Positions 55,806-63,346 of a stretch of DNA of 64,000 nucleotides are shown here, in pieces. The translations under genes and the position numbers were made by a program. The notes beneath the pieces were generated by a model. That model was not told the DNA's origin. It was given only the letters and a program-made list of their open reading frames with translations, and searched no databases. Every line of letters begins with the position of its first letter. Position 1 is the stretch's first letter. Origin of the DNA: Streptomyces sp. V3I8 (GTDB lineage: Bacteria > Actinomycetota > Actinomycetes > Streptomycetales > Streptomycetaceae); contig NZ_JAUSZL010000002.1 of NCBI RefSeq assembly GCF_030817535.1, positions 1,550,001 to 1,614,000 on the forward strand, in the 5' to 3' direction.

Positions 55806-55862
55806 CCCCCTCTCCCCCTTCTCCCCCTCTCCCCCTTCTCCCCCCCTCCCTTCTCCCCTTCC
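55806..55862 (+). repeat. 57-nt homopyrimidine tract
   Basis: An uninterrupted run of C and T only, in CT/CCT-rich pattern, in the leader of the transporter gene, ending about 43 bp before its start. Such tracts can slip in replication or form triplex DNA. Confidence 0.85.
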
Positions 55863-55905
55863 GCTCACTCCACCTACGTTGGAGTTCCCCCGAAGGAGCA
55901 CCGCC

Positions 55906-57258
55906 GTGTCCGTCCCCGCAGCACCCGCCGACGCGCCGCCCGGCCAGCCGAGGAAGGCCGCGACCGCCGCCTGGATCGGCAGCGCGCTGGAGTACTACGA
56001 CTTCTTCATCTACGGCAGCGCGGCCGCGCTGATCTTCCCCGAGGTCTTCTTCGACGAGTCGGACCCGGCCACCGCGACCTTGCTGTCGCTGGCCACGTTC
56101 GGGGTGGCGTACGCGGCCCGCCCGGTCGGGGCGCTGTTCCTCGGGCACTTCGGCGACAAGCTCGGCCGCAAGAAGATCATGGTCTTCACCCTGATCCTGA
56201 TGGGTCTCTCCACCTTCCTCATCGGCTGCCTGCCGACACGCGACCAGGTCGGCACACTGGCGCCCGTGCTGCTGGTCCTGTGCCGGGTCCTGCAGGGCAT
56301 CTCGGCCGCGGGCGAGCAGGCCAGCGCCAACTCCATGTCGCTGGAGCACGCGCCACCGGACAGGCGCGGGTTCTTCACCAGCTTCACGCTCAGCGGCACC
56401 CAGGGCGGCCAGCTGCTCGCCACGCTGGTGTTCATCCCGGTCGCCGCCCTGCCCGAGGACCAGCTGCTGTCCTGGGGCTGGCGGGTCCCCTTCTGGATGA
56501 GCATCGCGGTCGCCGTCGTCGGTTACGTCATCCGCCGCACCCTGGAGGAGACGCCGACCTTCACCCGGCAGGCCGCCACCGAGGGCGTCCCGAAGATGCC
56601 GCTCGCGGTGCTGATGCGCGAGCACTGGGCGGACGTCCTGCGGGTGGTCGCGGCCGCCCTCGTCGCCTCGGTCAGCACGATCTTCACGGTGTGGGCGCTG
56701 GCGTACGCGACCAGCGACTCGGTGGGCATGGACCGCACGTCGATGCTGTGGGTGGGCGCGCTGGCCAACCTCGTCGCGCTCGGCGCGATCCCGCTGTGGG
56801 CCACCCTGTCCGACCGCATCGGCCGCCGCCCGGTCTTCCTGATCGGCGCCGCCGGCAGCGGCGTACTGATGTTCCTCTACCTGTGGGCGATCTCCACGGG
56901 CTCGTACCCGCTGGTCCTGGTCCTCGGCATCGTCACCTTCGGAGTCGTCTACAGCGCCGCGAACGGCGTCTGGCCGTCCTTCTACGGCGAGATGTTCTCC
57001 ACCCGTGTCCGCCTGTCGGGCATGGCCATCGGCACCCAGATCGGCTTCGCGGTGGCCGGCTTCGCGGTGACCTTCGCGGCGCAGATCGCGGGCCCGGACG
57101 GAGACGACTGGCTCTCGGTGGCCCTGTTCACCGCCGCCCTGTGCGTTCCTCCGGTCATCGCGGTGCTGACGGCCCGCGAAACGCACCGGACACCGACGGA
57201 GCAGCTGGGCGAGCAGGTCCGACACGAGTCACCGGACCGGTCGAAGGTGTCCGCCTGA
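55906..57258 (+). CDS. MHS-family MFS transporter (shikimate/quinate-like)
   Basis: A 450-residue proton symporter of the metabolite:H+ subfamily with twelve hydrophobic helices. Diagnostic motifs are ALEYYDFFIYGSAAAL in helix 1, GDKLGRKKIM in the 2-3 loop, RVLQGISAAGEQAS and LSDRIGRRP. Its place beside dehydroquinate/shikimate catabolic genes and the shared operator pattern make quinate or shikimate the probable cargo. The GTG at 55906 is chosen because GAAGGAG lies 8 nt upstream. The long leader with a homopyrimidine tract is unusual. Confidence 0.9.
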   Translation: MSVPAAPADAPPGQPRKAATAAWIGSALEYYDFFIYGSAAALIFPEVFFDESDPATATLLSLATFGVAYAARPVGALFLGHFGDKLGRKKIMVFTLILMGLSTFLIGCLPTRDQVGTLAPVLLVLCRVLQGISAAGEQASANSMSLEHAPPDRRGFFTSFTLSGTQGGQLLATLVFIPVAALPEDQLLSWGWRVPFWMSIAVAVVGYVIRRTLEETPTFTRQAATEGVPKMPLAVLMREHWADVLRVVAAALVASVSTIFTVWALAYATSDSVGMDRTSMLWVGALANLVALGAIPLWATLSDRIGRRPVFLIGAAGSGVLMFLYLWAISTGSYPLVLVLGIVTFGVVYSAANGVWPSFYGEMFSTRVRLSGMAIGTQIGFAVAGFAVTFAAQIAGPDGDDWLSVALFTAALCVPPVIAVLTARETHRTPTEQLGEQVRHESPDRSKVSA

Positions 57259-57265
57259 GTTCTCC

Positions 57266-57329
57266 CGGCCGGTTGTCCGCCCGGCCGGTTGCCCGCCTGG
57301 CTGGTTGTCCGCCTGGCCGGTTGTCCGCC
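57266..57329. repeat. Four tandem copies of a 16-bp repeat
   Basis: Unit YGGCYGGTTGYCCGCC, copies at 57266, 57282, 57298 and 57314, differing by one to three bases, placed just after the transporter stop. Part of the last unit continues in degraded form to about 57345. Confidence 0.9.
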
Positions 57330-57388
57330 TGTTCAGCTGCCCGGCCGGCCGGGCGTCCGGCTGCCCGGGCGTCCCTCCGGTCGTCGCG

Positions 57389-57410
57389 GCGCGCGGTTCC
57401 CCGTGCCCCT
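57389..57410 (+). repeat. Relic half of the 51.8-kb inverted repeat
   Basis: A 22-bp stretch identical to 51834-51855 except for one base (GTTCCCCGTG instead of GTTCCCCGCG). Only one arm is recognisable here. Confidence 0.6.
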
Positions 57411-57430
57411 CACAGGAGGCCGGGGCTGCG

Positions 57431-58420
57431 TCAGTGGCCCTCGATCGCCCATGTCCGGCTCCCGTTCGGCAGCGAGCCGGGGCGGAGGGGGGCGGCCAGC
57501 CAGTCGGCCAGGGCGGCCGCGATCGGCTGGCCCGACTCGATCTGCACGAAGCCGAACTGGCCGGACTGGTTGCACTCCAGGAACCACCACATCCCCTCGG
57601 CGTCCTCGGCGAAGTCGAAGGCGCCGTAGGCCAGCCCGGCCTCGCGGAGGTAGCTGCGCACCCCCGCCGCGACGGACGACGGCGCGTCCACCGCGTGCCA
57701 CAGCGCGTCGGAGACGGCGAACCGTACGTCCACCTCGTCGGGGTCGGCGTCCGGCGCGACCGCCTTGCGGGCGGCGAAGATCCGATCGCCGACACAGGTC
57801 AGCCGGATGTCGGCCCGCTTGGCCACGCGCCGCTGCAGCAGGGTCGGGCCGTACGCGACGGCCGTGAAGTCGGTGCCGGGCGCGACCCGGCTGGTGGGCA
57901 CCGCCCGGGGCGGCTCCTGCGGGTGCGCGCCCGAGACGGGCTTGACCACCAGGTCCGGGAAGCGGCCGGCGAAGTCGCGGGCGGCCTGCGGGAACGTGGT
58001 GATCAGGGTGGCGGGCACGGGCAGGCCGCTGCGCTGGGCGAGGTGGAGCTGCCAGGGCTTGTGGCGGGCCCGGCGGGCCGCGTCGGGGTGGTTCATCCAG
58101 CGTGCGTCGGTGGAGCGGAGCATGCCGTAGAGCGCCTGCGCGGACTCCTGGGTCAGCCAGTCGGAGGGCTCGGCGGCGTGCGTCGCGGGCACACCCGGCC
58201 TGCGGACCCAGACGGACCGCAGTCCGCCCATGCTCACCAGCCGGCCGCCGACGGACAGATGTCCGTGAAAGCCGCCGCGCACGTACTCGCCCGACAGGGC
58301 CACGGGGCCCGGCAGGTCCGCGGGATCGAGGCGGACGACCGGGACGCCGGTCCCGTCGAGTTCGGCCACCACCATGTCCGCGGTCACATCCTGTTCGCAC
58401 GTCAGGATCAGAACCGTCAT
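57431..58420 (-). CDS. tgmB: Graspetide ATP-grasp ligase (TgmB/MvdD-like)
   Basis: A 329-residue ATP-grasp enzyme that would form ester or amide crosslinks between side chains of the adjacent precursor peptide. It begins MTVLILTCEQDVTADMVV, the usual start of the streptomycete RiPP-maturase family, and has KPWQLHLAQRSGLPVPATLI, the ATP-binding lysine in LVVKPVSGAH and the metal-binding end FLECNQSGQFGFVQIESG. ATG 58420 lies 16 bp after the precursor stop with only a weak ribosome site, suggesting coupled translation. No peptidase or exporter is adjacent. Confidence 0.9.
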   Translation of the reverse strand: MTVLILTCEQDVTADMVVAELDGTGVPVVRLDPADLPGPVALSGEYVRGGFHGHLSVGGRLVSMGGLRSVWVRRPGVPATHAAEPSDWLTQESAQALYGMLRSTDARWMNHPDAARRARHKPWQLHLAQRSGLPVPATLITTFPQAARDFAGRFPDLVVKPVSGAHPQEPPRAVPTSRVAPGTDFTAVAYGPTLLQRRVAKRADIRLTCVGDRIFAARKAVAPDADPDEVDVRFAVSDALWHAVDAPSSVAAGVRSYLREAGLAYGAFDFAEDAEGMWWFLECNQSGQFGFVQIESGQPIAAALADWLAAPLRPGSLPNGSRTWAIEGH

Positions 58421-58436
58421 TTTCGGGGGTCCGGAT

Positions 58437-58628
58437 TCAGTCGTCGAAGTGGGTCTTCGAGCCCGCGGTGGAGGTCGTGGCCCCCAACTCCCGCAACAGG
58501 GCGTAATCATGGGCGGCGAGCCGCCCGTCCGGAAGGACGTTCAACTGCAGTCCGGAGTCATAGGCATACGGAGCGCTGACCTCCAACACCTGGGCCGGAC
58601 GGGCATAGTTGAGCGCGAACGGTCGCAT
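58437..58628 (-). CDS. tgmA: Graspetide precursor peptide (ATP-grasp target RiPP)
   Basis: A 63-residue precursor. The leader starts MRPFALNYARPAQVLEV, matching the Strep-type ATP-grasp target family. The C-terminal core is TTSTAGSKTHFDD (51-63), where Thr/Ser/Lys donors and the Asp pair at 62-63 are candidates for crosslinking. The ATG at 58628 is set by AAGGAGAA 5 nt upstream; longer in-frame starts lie in unrelated sequence. It is co-transcribed with the ligase. Related clusters often include a protein isoaspartyl O-methyltransferase-like gene; none is next to this pair. Confidence 0.9.
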   Translation of the reverse strand: MRPFALNYARPAQVLEVSAPYAYDSGLQLNVLPDGRLAAHDYALLRELGATTSTAGSKTHFDD

Positions 58629-58759
58629 CGGTTCTCCTTGCTCGGTGCGGACCCATTCAAGCGGATCGTGACGCTCCGGCATCACGCGCCCGTCGGGTTC
58701 GCAGGGCTTCCACCGAGATATACGAATCGAACTGGAGAATGGTTGCCTCACGCTGCGTA

Positions 58760-58785
58760 GTCACGGAACCGGTATGGTCCGTGAC
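58760..58785. promoter_or_regulatory. Dyad upstream of the graspetide genes
   Basis: GTCACGGA, 10 nt, TCCGTGAC: perfect 8-bp arms about 135 bp before the precursor start. A minus-strand TATAT-rich stretch near 58720 could be a -10. It is a candidate operator. Confidence 0.45.
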
Positions 58786-59616
58786 TCGTTGAGGATCGGC
58801 CGATCTTTCCTGCATAGGGCAGCCATCCGCCGCGCATGACGCGTGCCCCGGGTCTGCGGATCCGGGGCCCGGCCACGAGCCGGCATCCCGCGCGCACTCG
58901 TGCCGCACCGATGACTCGCACCCCCTTCGGGCGGGCCGAAATCGTCGGCGTCGGAGCGCGCCGGGGTGCGCGACTTCGCGCACACGCGGCTGTGACCATG
59001 GACTTCACTCGGCGAGCACCTCCCTCGTACCGCGTTCGGCCATCGAGCAGGGGCATGCCGAGGGCCGGCTGGAGCAAGTCGGAGCAAGGAGCATGAACGG
59101 TCGAGGCCGGCCCTGAACGGCGGCGCGGACCCCGCGCGATCCGGTTACCCGCCAGTTGCATAAACAACCGCACGCGGGGCGACCTGTTGCATACCCGCTC
59201 CGCATGACCCACCCCGGGTGTGGCGCACATCTCACGCCGTGCGGTCCGCGCGACCCTGCCGGGAAACGACCGGCCGGGCGATCTGTCCCGGTTGACGGGT
59301 TTCCTCCGTCGCCGCGGCCAACTCCCCTTCTTGTGACGGTTGTTGCCCCCGGAACACGGCTGCGGTGGCCGGCGCGCGGCGCAGGCGCGGCGGGTCGCCG
59401 GGAGCGGGGATCCTGCAGGCGTCCGGCAAGAACGCGCGGCGGCGCGCGGCGCGGCCCGCCCGCTGCGCCCCGCGATCGGCGGCCGTCCCCCGGCCGCCGG
59501 GCGGCGGCAGACGTCGGCGGCCTCGCAGGCGCCTCCCGGCCGCCGCGCGCCGCGGAGGACGGCGGCGCGCGGGGGCGGCTGCGGGTGGGGGCGGCTGCGG
59601 GTGGGCGTGAAGAGGG
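58786..59616. other. Gene-poor region, 831 bp
   Basis: No convincing gene on either strand; open frames here are Arg/Ala/Pro-rich shadows of high GC. The only pattern noted is an 8-bp direct repeat GTTGCATA at 59155 and 59186 (31 bp apart, about three helical turns), in a locally AT-richer patch. It may hold distant regulatory sites, an RNA or an undetected small gene. Confidence 0.4.
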
Positions 59617-60276
59617 TCAGACGCGGTGGCCCACCACGGCGTCCAGGTGGGGCAGGTCGTGGTCCAGGCGCTCCCGCTTGGTGCGCAGGTACGTGATGTT
59701 GTCGTCGCAGGGCGGGATCAGCAGCGGGACCTGCGCGTCGATGCGGATGCCGTTGCGGATCAACGCCTCCCGCTTGCGTGGGTTGTTGGACAGCAGCCGC
59801 ACCGAGCGGACACCGAGGTCGTGCAGGATGTCCGCGCCCACCTTGTAGTCGCGGGCGTCCACGGGCAGTCCGAGCGCGAGGTTCGCCTCGACCGTGTCGA
59901 GCCCCTCCGCCTGGAGCTTCATCGCCTGCAGCTTGGCCAGCAGGCCGATGCCCCGGCCCTCGTGCCCCCGGAGGTAGATCAGGATGCCGCGGCCCTCCGC
60001 CGCTATCTCCCGCAGCGCGGTGGACAGTTGGGGACCGCACTCGCAGTGCCGGGAGCCGAACGCGTCGCCCGTCAGGCACTCGGAGTGCAGCCGGGTCAGC
60101 ATTCCCTCTTCCCGGATGTCACCGTGCACCAGCGCCACTTGTTCGTCTCCGCGGGTACGGTCCAGGTAACCGATGGCCTGGAAATCGCCGTACACGGTGG
60201 GCAGTGGGGCATTCACGACCCGTTCGACACCTGAGGACTGGGATTTCCCGGTCGGTACGCCATCTATTTCTGTCAT
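59617..60276 (-). CDS. ribA: GTP cyclohydrolase II, accessory copy
   Basis: A 219-residue GTP cyclohydrolase II without the DHBP synthase (RibB) domain. Zinc ligands are C67, C78 and C80 in ECLTGDAFGSRHCECG; the GTP-binding RGHEGRGIGL follows at 103-112. Tyr101 (in ILIYLRG) is kept; published work on S. coelicolor paralogues links loss of that Tyr to formylated products, so the normal deformylated pyrimidine is predicted. ATG 60276 follows TTAGGAA. It is 39 bp from the divergent creatininase gene and not near other rib genes, so it probably feeds a special pathway, not riboflavin. The first 25 residues are more variable than usual. Confidence 0.9.
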   Translation of the reverse strand: MTEIDGVPTGKSQSSGVERVVNAPLPTVYGDFQAIGYLDRTRGDEQVALVHGDIREEGMLTRLHSECLTGDAFGSRHCECGPQLSTALREIAAEGRGILIYLRGHEGRGIGLLAKLQAMKLQAEGLDTVEANLALGLPVDARDYKVGADILHDLGVRSVRLLSNNPRKREALIRNGIRIDAQVPLLIPPCDDNITYLRTKRERLDHDLPHLDAVVGHRV

Positions 60277-60315
60277 GATTCTGGTTCCTAAGCAGAGACG
60301 AAAGGTCGCGAGAAC

Positions 60316-61167
60316 ATGGTCAATTCGGGCGGTTCGGAAATACGGCTCACGGTGTCGGGGCCGTTGCCGGCGGACACCACGGAGGACGTACGGGCACGGG
60401 GCGCCGGTGTCGCCCGGCAGGTCGCCGTGCTCCCCGTGGGCAGCTTCGAGCAGCACGGGGCGTATCTTCCGCTGTCGACCGACACGCTGATCGCGTGCGC
60501 CATCGCCCGGGAGGTCGCTGCCGCATTCCCCGTTCATCTCCTTCCTCCGGTGACGATCTCCTGCTCCCACGAACACGCGGCCTGGCCGGGAACGGTGAGC
60601 ATTTCCTCCGTGACACTCCATGCGGTGGTGCGGGACATAGCCGATTCACTGCGCCGGTCGGGTGTCGACACCCTCGTACTGGTCAACGGTCATGGCGGCA
60701 ATTACGTGCTGGGCAATGTCGTCCAGGAATCCTCCGCCGCCGGTGCTCGAATGGCCCTGTTCCCGGCGGTCGAGGACTGGGAGGCGGCGCGGGAGGCGGC
60801 CGGGGTGGAGACCTCGCTGCTCACCGATATGCATGCGGGTGAAATCGAGACCTCCATTCTCCTGCACGCCCATCCGGAATTCCTCAAACCTGGGTACGAG
60901 ACCTCCGACTTCGTCGCCGACGACCGCCGGCATCTGCTCTCCCTCGGCATGTCCGCCTATACCGGATCCGGTGTCATCGGCCGTCCTTCGAAGGCGTCCG
61001 CAGAGAAGGGGAAGGAACTCCTGGCCTCGCTCGCCGACTCCTTCGGAGCGTACTTCTCGCTCCTGACATCGGAGTCCGGCGTCCCGGGGAGCGGCGTCGC
61101 GACGAACGCCGTCCCGACGAACGCCGGGCCGGAGGCCGGTGATCCGACGGCCAGGGATGCGCGCTGA
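60316..61167 (+). CDS. Creatininase-family hydrolase
   Basis: A 283-residue member of the family that includes creatininase, the archaeal FAPy deformylase ArfB and mycofactocin MftE. Metal ligands are visible in VGSFEQHGAYLPLSTDT (E45, H47, D56), LVNGHGGN (His about 125) and HAGEIETS (Glu). The last 35 residues after FGAYFSLL are a Val/Ala/Thr-rich addition. ATG 60316 has GAAAGG upstream. Close divergent pairing with a GTP cyclohydrolase II makes action on a pyrimidine or pterin intermediate attractive, which is inference. Its third codon positions are less GC-rich than its neighbours'. Its 3' end is overlapped by the opposing membrane-protein gene. Confidence 0.85.
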   Translation: MVNSGGSEIRLTVSGPLPADTTEDVRARGAGVARQVAVLPVGSFEQHGAYLPLSTDTLIACAIAREVAAAFPVHLLPPVTISCSHEHAAWPGTVSISSVTLHAVVRDIADSLRRSGVDTLVLVNGHGGNYVLGNVVQESSAAGARMALFPAVEDWEAAREAAGVETSLLTDMHAGEIETSILLHAHPEFLKPGYETSDFVADDRRHLLSLGMSAYTGSGVIGRPSKASAEKGKELLASLADSFGAYFSLLTSESGVPGSGVATNAVPTNAGPEAGDPTARDAR

Positions 61168-62354
61168 GCGTCCCCGGTCTCCCGCGCGTCCGGGCCGGGT
61201 CCGGCCGCCGCGCCCTCCTCGCGCGGGCCGCGCAGTCCCATGTACCAGCGGGCCACCAGTACGGCGACCCCGGGCAGGCTCGCGGCGAAGCTGAGCACGC
61301 CGTAGACGACGGCGACGGTCAGGCCCTGGGCCGCGCCCAGGCCCGCGGCGCCGAACGCCCACGCGGTGACGCCCTCCCTCGGCCCCCAGCCGCCGACGTT
61401 CAGCGGCAGCCCCATCGCGATCAGGGCCAGCAGCGCCAGCGGCACCAACTCGGCGGCGGACGCGTCCGATCCGGCCACCCGGGCCGCGAGCAGGAACATC
61501 AGGACGTGCCCGGCGAGGACGACGACGGACGAGACCACCACGCCCGGCCAACTGCCACGTGCCAGCAGCGCCCCGCGGGCCTCGGTGAGCGCGGTCCGCA
61601 CCGCCCGGTGGCGGCGGGAGGTGCGCGGCGCCCTGTTCCTGCCGCGGACGGTGCCCGCGGTGACGACCCCGCAGAGCGAGACCGCGGCCAGCAGCACGAC
61701 GAGGTGCCGGGTCTCGTCGAGGACCGGCGAGGGCTGGGTGAGCAGGACCGCCACCCCGACCACGGCGAGGACCACCTGGCCCGCGACGCGTTCGAAGACG
61801 ACCGCGCGCACTCCGCGGCCGACGTCGCCGGCGCTGCGGCCGTGCCGTACGGCCCGGTGCACGTCGCCGAGTACGCCGCCGGGGAGCGCCGCGTTGAGGA
61901 ACAGCGCGCGGTAGTAGTCCGCGACCGCCGGGGCCAGCGGCAGCCTGAGCCGCATGCCCCGGGCGACCACGCACCAGCGCCAGGCGCTGAACACCGTGGT
62001 GAGCACGCCGATGCCGAGCGCCGCGAGGAGCGTGGCCCCGTCGATGCGGCGCAGGCCGTCCAGGAAGACGCCGGTGCCCAGGCGCCAGGTCAGCACGGTG
62101 AGGATGACGACGCCGGCGATCGTGCCGAAGTGGGTGCGCAGGAGCCGGGAGTCGAGGCGCGCACGGACCCGGCCCAGCACGCCGGCCCGGCCGCCGTCCG
62201 GACGTGCGGCGGATGCTGCGCCGTCGTTCCCGGCCCGTGCCGAGGGCTCCGCCGGCAGCTTCTCGTCCAGGGCGGACGGAACGACCACAGCGGGCACAGT
62301 GGCCACAGTGGTCAGGGAACGCTCCTTCGCCGTCATGGCCCCCGCGCCGCCCAT
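60957..62354 (-). CDS. LPG-synthase-like/UPF0104 membrane protein
   Basis: A 465-residue integral membrane protein of the AglD/MprF-N flippase-like family, with eight or so helices between residues about 70 and 385. Motifs include RLDSRLLRTHFGTIAGVV, YYRALFLNAALPGGVLGDVHRA and the conserved LPLNVGGWGPREGV. The N-terminal 60 residues and C-terminal 80 residues are low-complexity. ATG 62354 overlaps the methyltransferase stop (TGATG), and an in-frame GTG at 62357 is equally possible. The last 211 bp run antisense through the creatininase 3' end, an unusual overlap. Role: likely flipping or transfer of a lipid-linked glycoconjugate made by the neighbouring enzymes, inferred. Confidence 0.82.
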   Translation of the reverse strand: MGGAGAMTAKERSLTTVATVPAVVVPSALDEKLPAEPSARAGNDGAASAARPDGGRAGVLGRVRARLDSRLLRTHFGTIAGVVILTVLTWRLGTGVFLDGLRRIDGATLLAALGIGVLTTVFSAWRWCVVARGMRLRLPLAPAVADYYRALFLNAALPGGVLGDVHRAVRHGRSAGDVGRGVRAVVFERVAGQVVLAVVGVAVLLTQPSPVLDETRHLVVLLAAVSLCGVVTAGTVRGRNRAPRTSRRHRAVRTALTEARGALLARGSWPGVVVSSVVVLAGHVLMFLLAARVAGSDASAAELVPLALLALIAMGLPLNVGGWGPREGVTAWAFGAAGLGAAQGLTVAVVYGVLSFAASLPGVAVLVARWYMGLRGPREEGAAAGPGPDARETGDAQRASLAVGSPASGPAFVGTAFVATPLPGTPDSDVRSEKYAPKESASEARSSFPFSADAFEGRPMTPDPV

Positions 62355-63346
62355 CACACGCCCCCGACCGGACGGGCCAGCGCCAGCAGGTCGCTGTGGT
62401 GGACCACCACGTTCAGCTCCCCCGCCGCGCAGGCCGCGAGACGCTCGTCGAGGTAGTCCGCGGCCCGGTCGGCCAGCTCGGGGCGCTGTTCGACGGCCGC
62501 GCCGACCCAGCCGCGCAGCCACTGCGCCGTCAGCGCGGACTCGGCCGGACCGAGCCGCCAGGCGCTCGGGTGCACCCGTACCGTCGCGCCGTGCCGCGAG
62601 AAGGCGTCGCAGGCCGCGCTGACCGCCTCCGGGCCGAGCAGGTCCCCGCGTCGCTGGTGGTCGTTGAACGCCGTGGCGATCTCGGTGTCCAGCGGACGGG
62701 CCGGCGTCAGTTCGACCCGGCCGACCACCGAGAGGGTGAGCAGGGCGGGGCAGCCGGCTCCGGCGCAGGCCGCGGCCAGTGCCTCGATCTCGTCGGCGTC
62801 GAGCACGTCCAGCAGGGCGGAGGCCGTCACCAGCGAGGCGCCGGCCAGGGCGTCGGCGGTCAGCCGGCCCACGTCGCCGCGCTGTGTCTCCACCGTGACC
62901 CGGCTGCCGTCGGCGGCCGAACGGGGCGACCCGACGGCGGCGAAGTGCAGCAGGTACGGGTCGCGGTCGTGCAGCACCCAGTGCTGGGGCCCGTCCAGCC
63001 GGGGCGCGAGCCACCGGCCCATGGACCCGGTGCCGCAGCCGAGGTCGTGGATGACGAACCCGTTCGACCTGCGCGGCAGGTTCGCGAGGCGGATCCGCAG
63101 GGGGTCGAGCAGTTCGGACGAGCGCGCCGAGGCGTCGACGCCCTCCCGCAGCTGGAGCCATTCGGGGGCGTAACGGGTGGTGTCGTCGGTGGTGTCGTCG
63201 GCGGCCTCGCCGCGGGTGCGGTCGCCGAGCCGAATCGTTCCTGTGTCCCGGCCGGGCTCCGCGGTCCCGGTGCCGGAACCGGTATCGCTCCCCGGAGCCT
63301 CCGTCGGCGTCGTGCTCGTACCGGTGCTGGTGCTCGTGCCGCTCAT
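62354..63346 (-). CDS. Class I SAM-dependent methyltransferase
   Basis: A 330-residue methyltransferase. The first 60 residues are a Ser/Thr/Gly low-complexity tail; the Rossmann domain starts near residue 90 with the SAM motif VIHDLGCGTGSMGRWL, followed by ALLDVLDADEIEALA. ATG 63346 overlaps the glycosyltransferase stop (ATGA) and follows GGAGGGGGGC. It is not of the protein isoaspartyl methyltransferase type, so it is not the missing graspetide partner. It probably decorates the product of the ribA/creatininase cluster. Confidence 0.82.
   Translation of the reverse strand: MSGTSTSTGTSTTPTEAPGSDTGSGTGTAEPGRDTGTIRLGDRTRGEAADDTTDDTTRYAPEWLQLREGVDASARSSELLDPLRIRLANLPRRSNGFVIHDLGCGTGSMGRWLAPRLDGPQHWVLHDRDPYLLHFAAVGSPRSAADGSRVTVETQRGDVGRLTADALAGASLVTASALLDVLDADEIEALAAACAGAGCPALLTLSVVGRVELTPARPLDTEIATAFNDHQRRGDLLGPEAVSAACDAFSRHGATVRVHPSAWRLGPAESALTAQWLRGWVGAAVEQRPELADRAADYLDERLAACAAGELNVVVHHSDLLALARPVGGV

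Larger units (their letters stand above)
55581..55905. other. Leader region of the transporter gene, 325 bp
   Basis: Contains the promoter, operator and homopyrimidine tract listed separately, and a GAAGGAG ribosome site before the GTG at 55906. No other gene was seen. Confidence 0.6.

Noticed and set aside
57266-57329. CRISPR array
   Set aside because: Units are 16 bp and directly adjacent with no spacers; no cas genes nearby.
62354-63346. Methyltransferase as the missing graspetide partner
   Set aside because: Its motifs are those of a general class I enzyme, not a PIMT, and it is coupled to the glycosyltransferase and flippase genes 4 kb away from the precursor.
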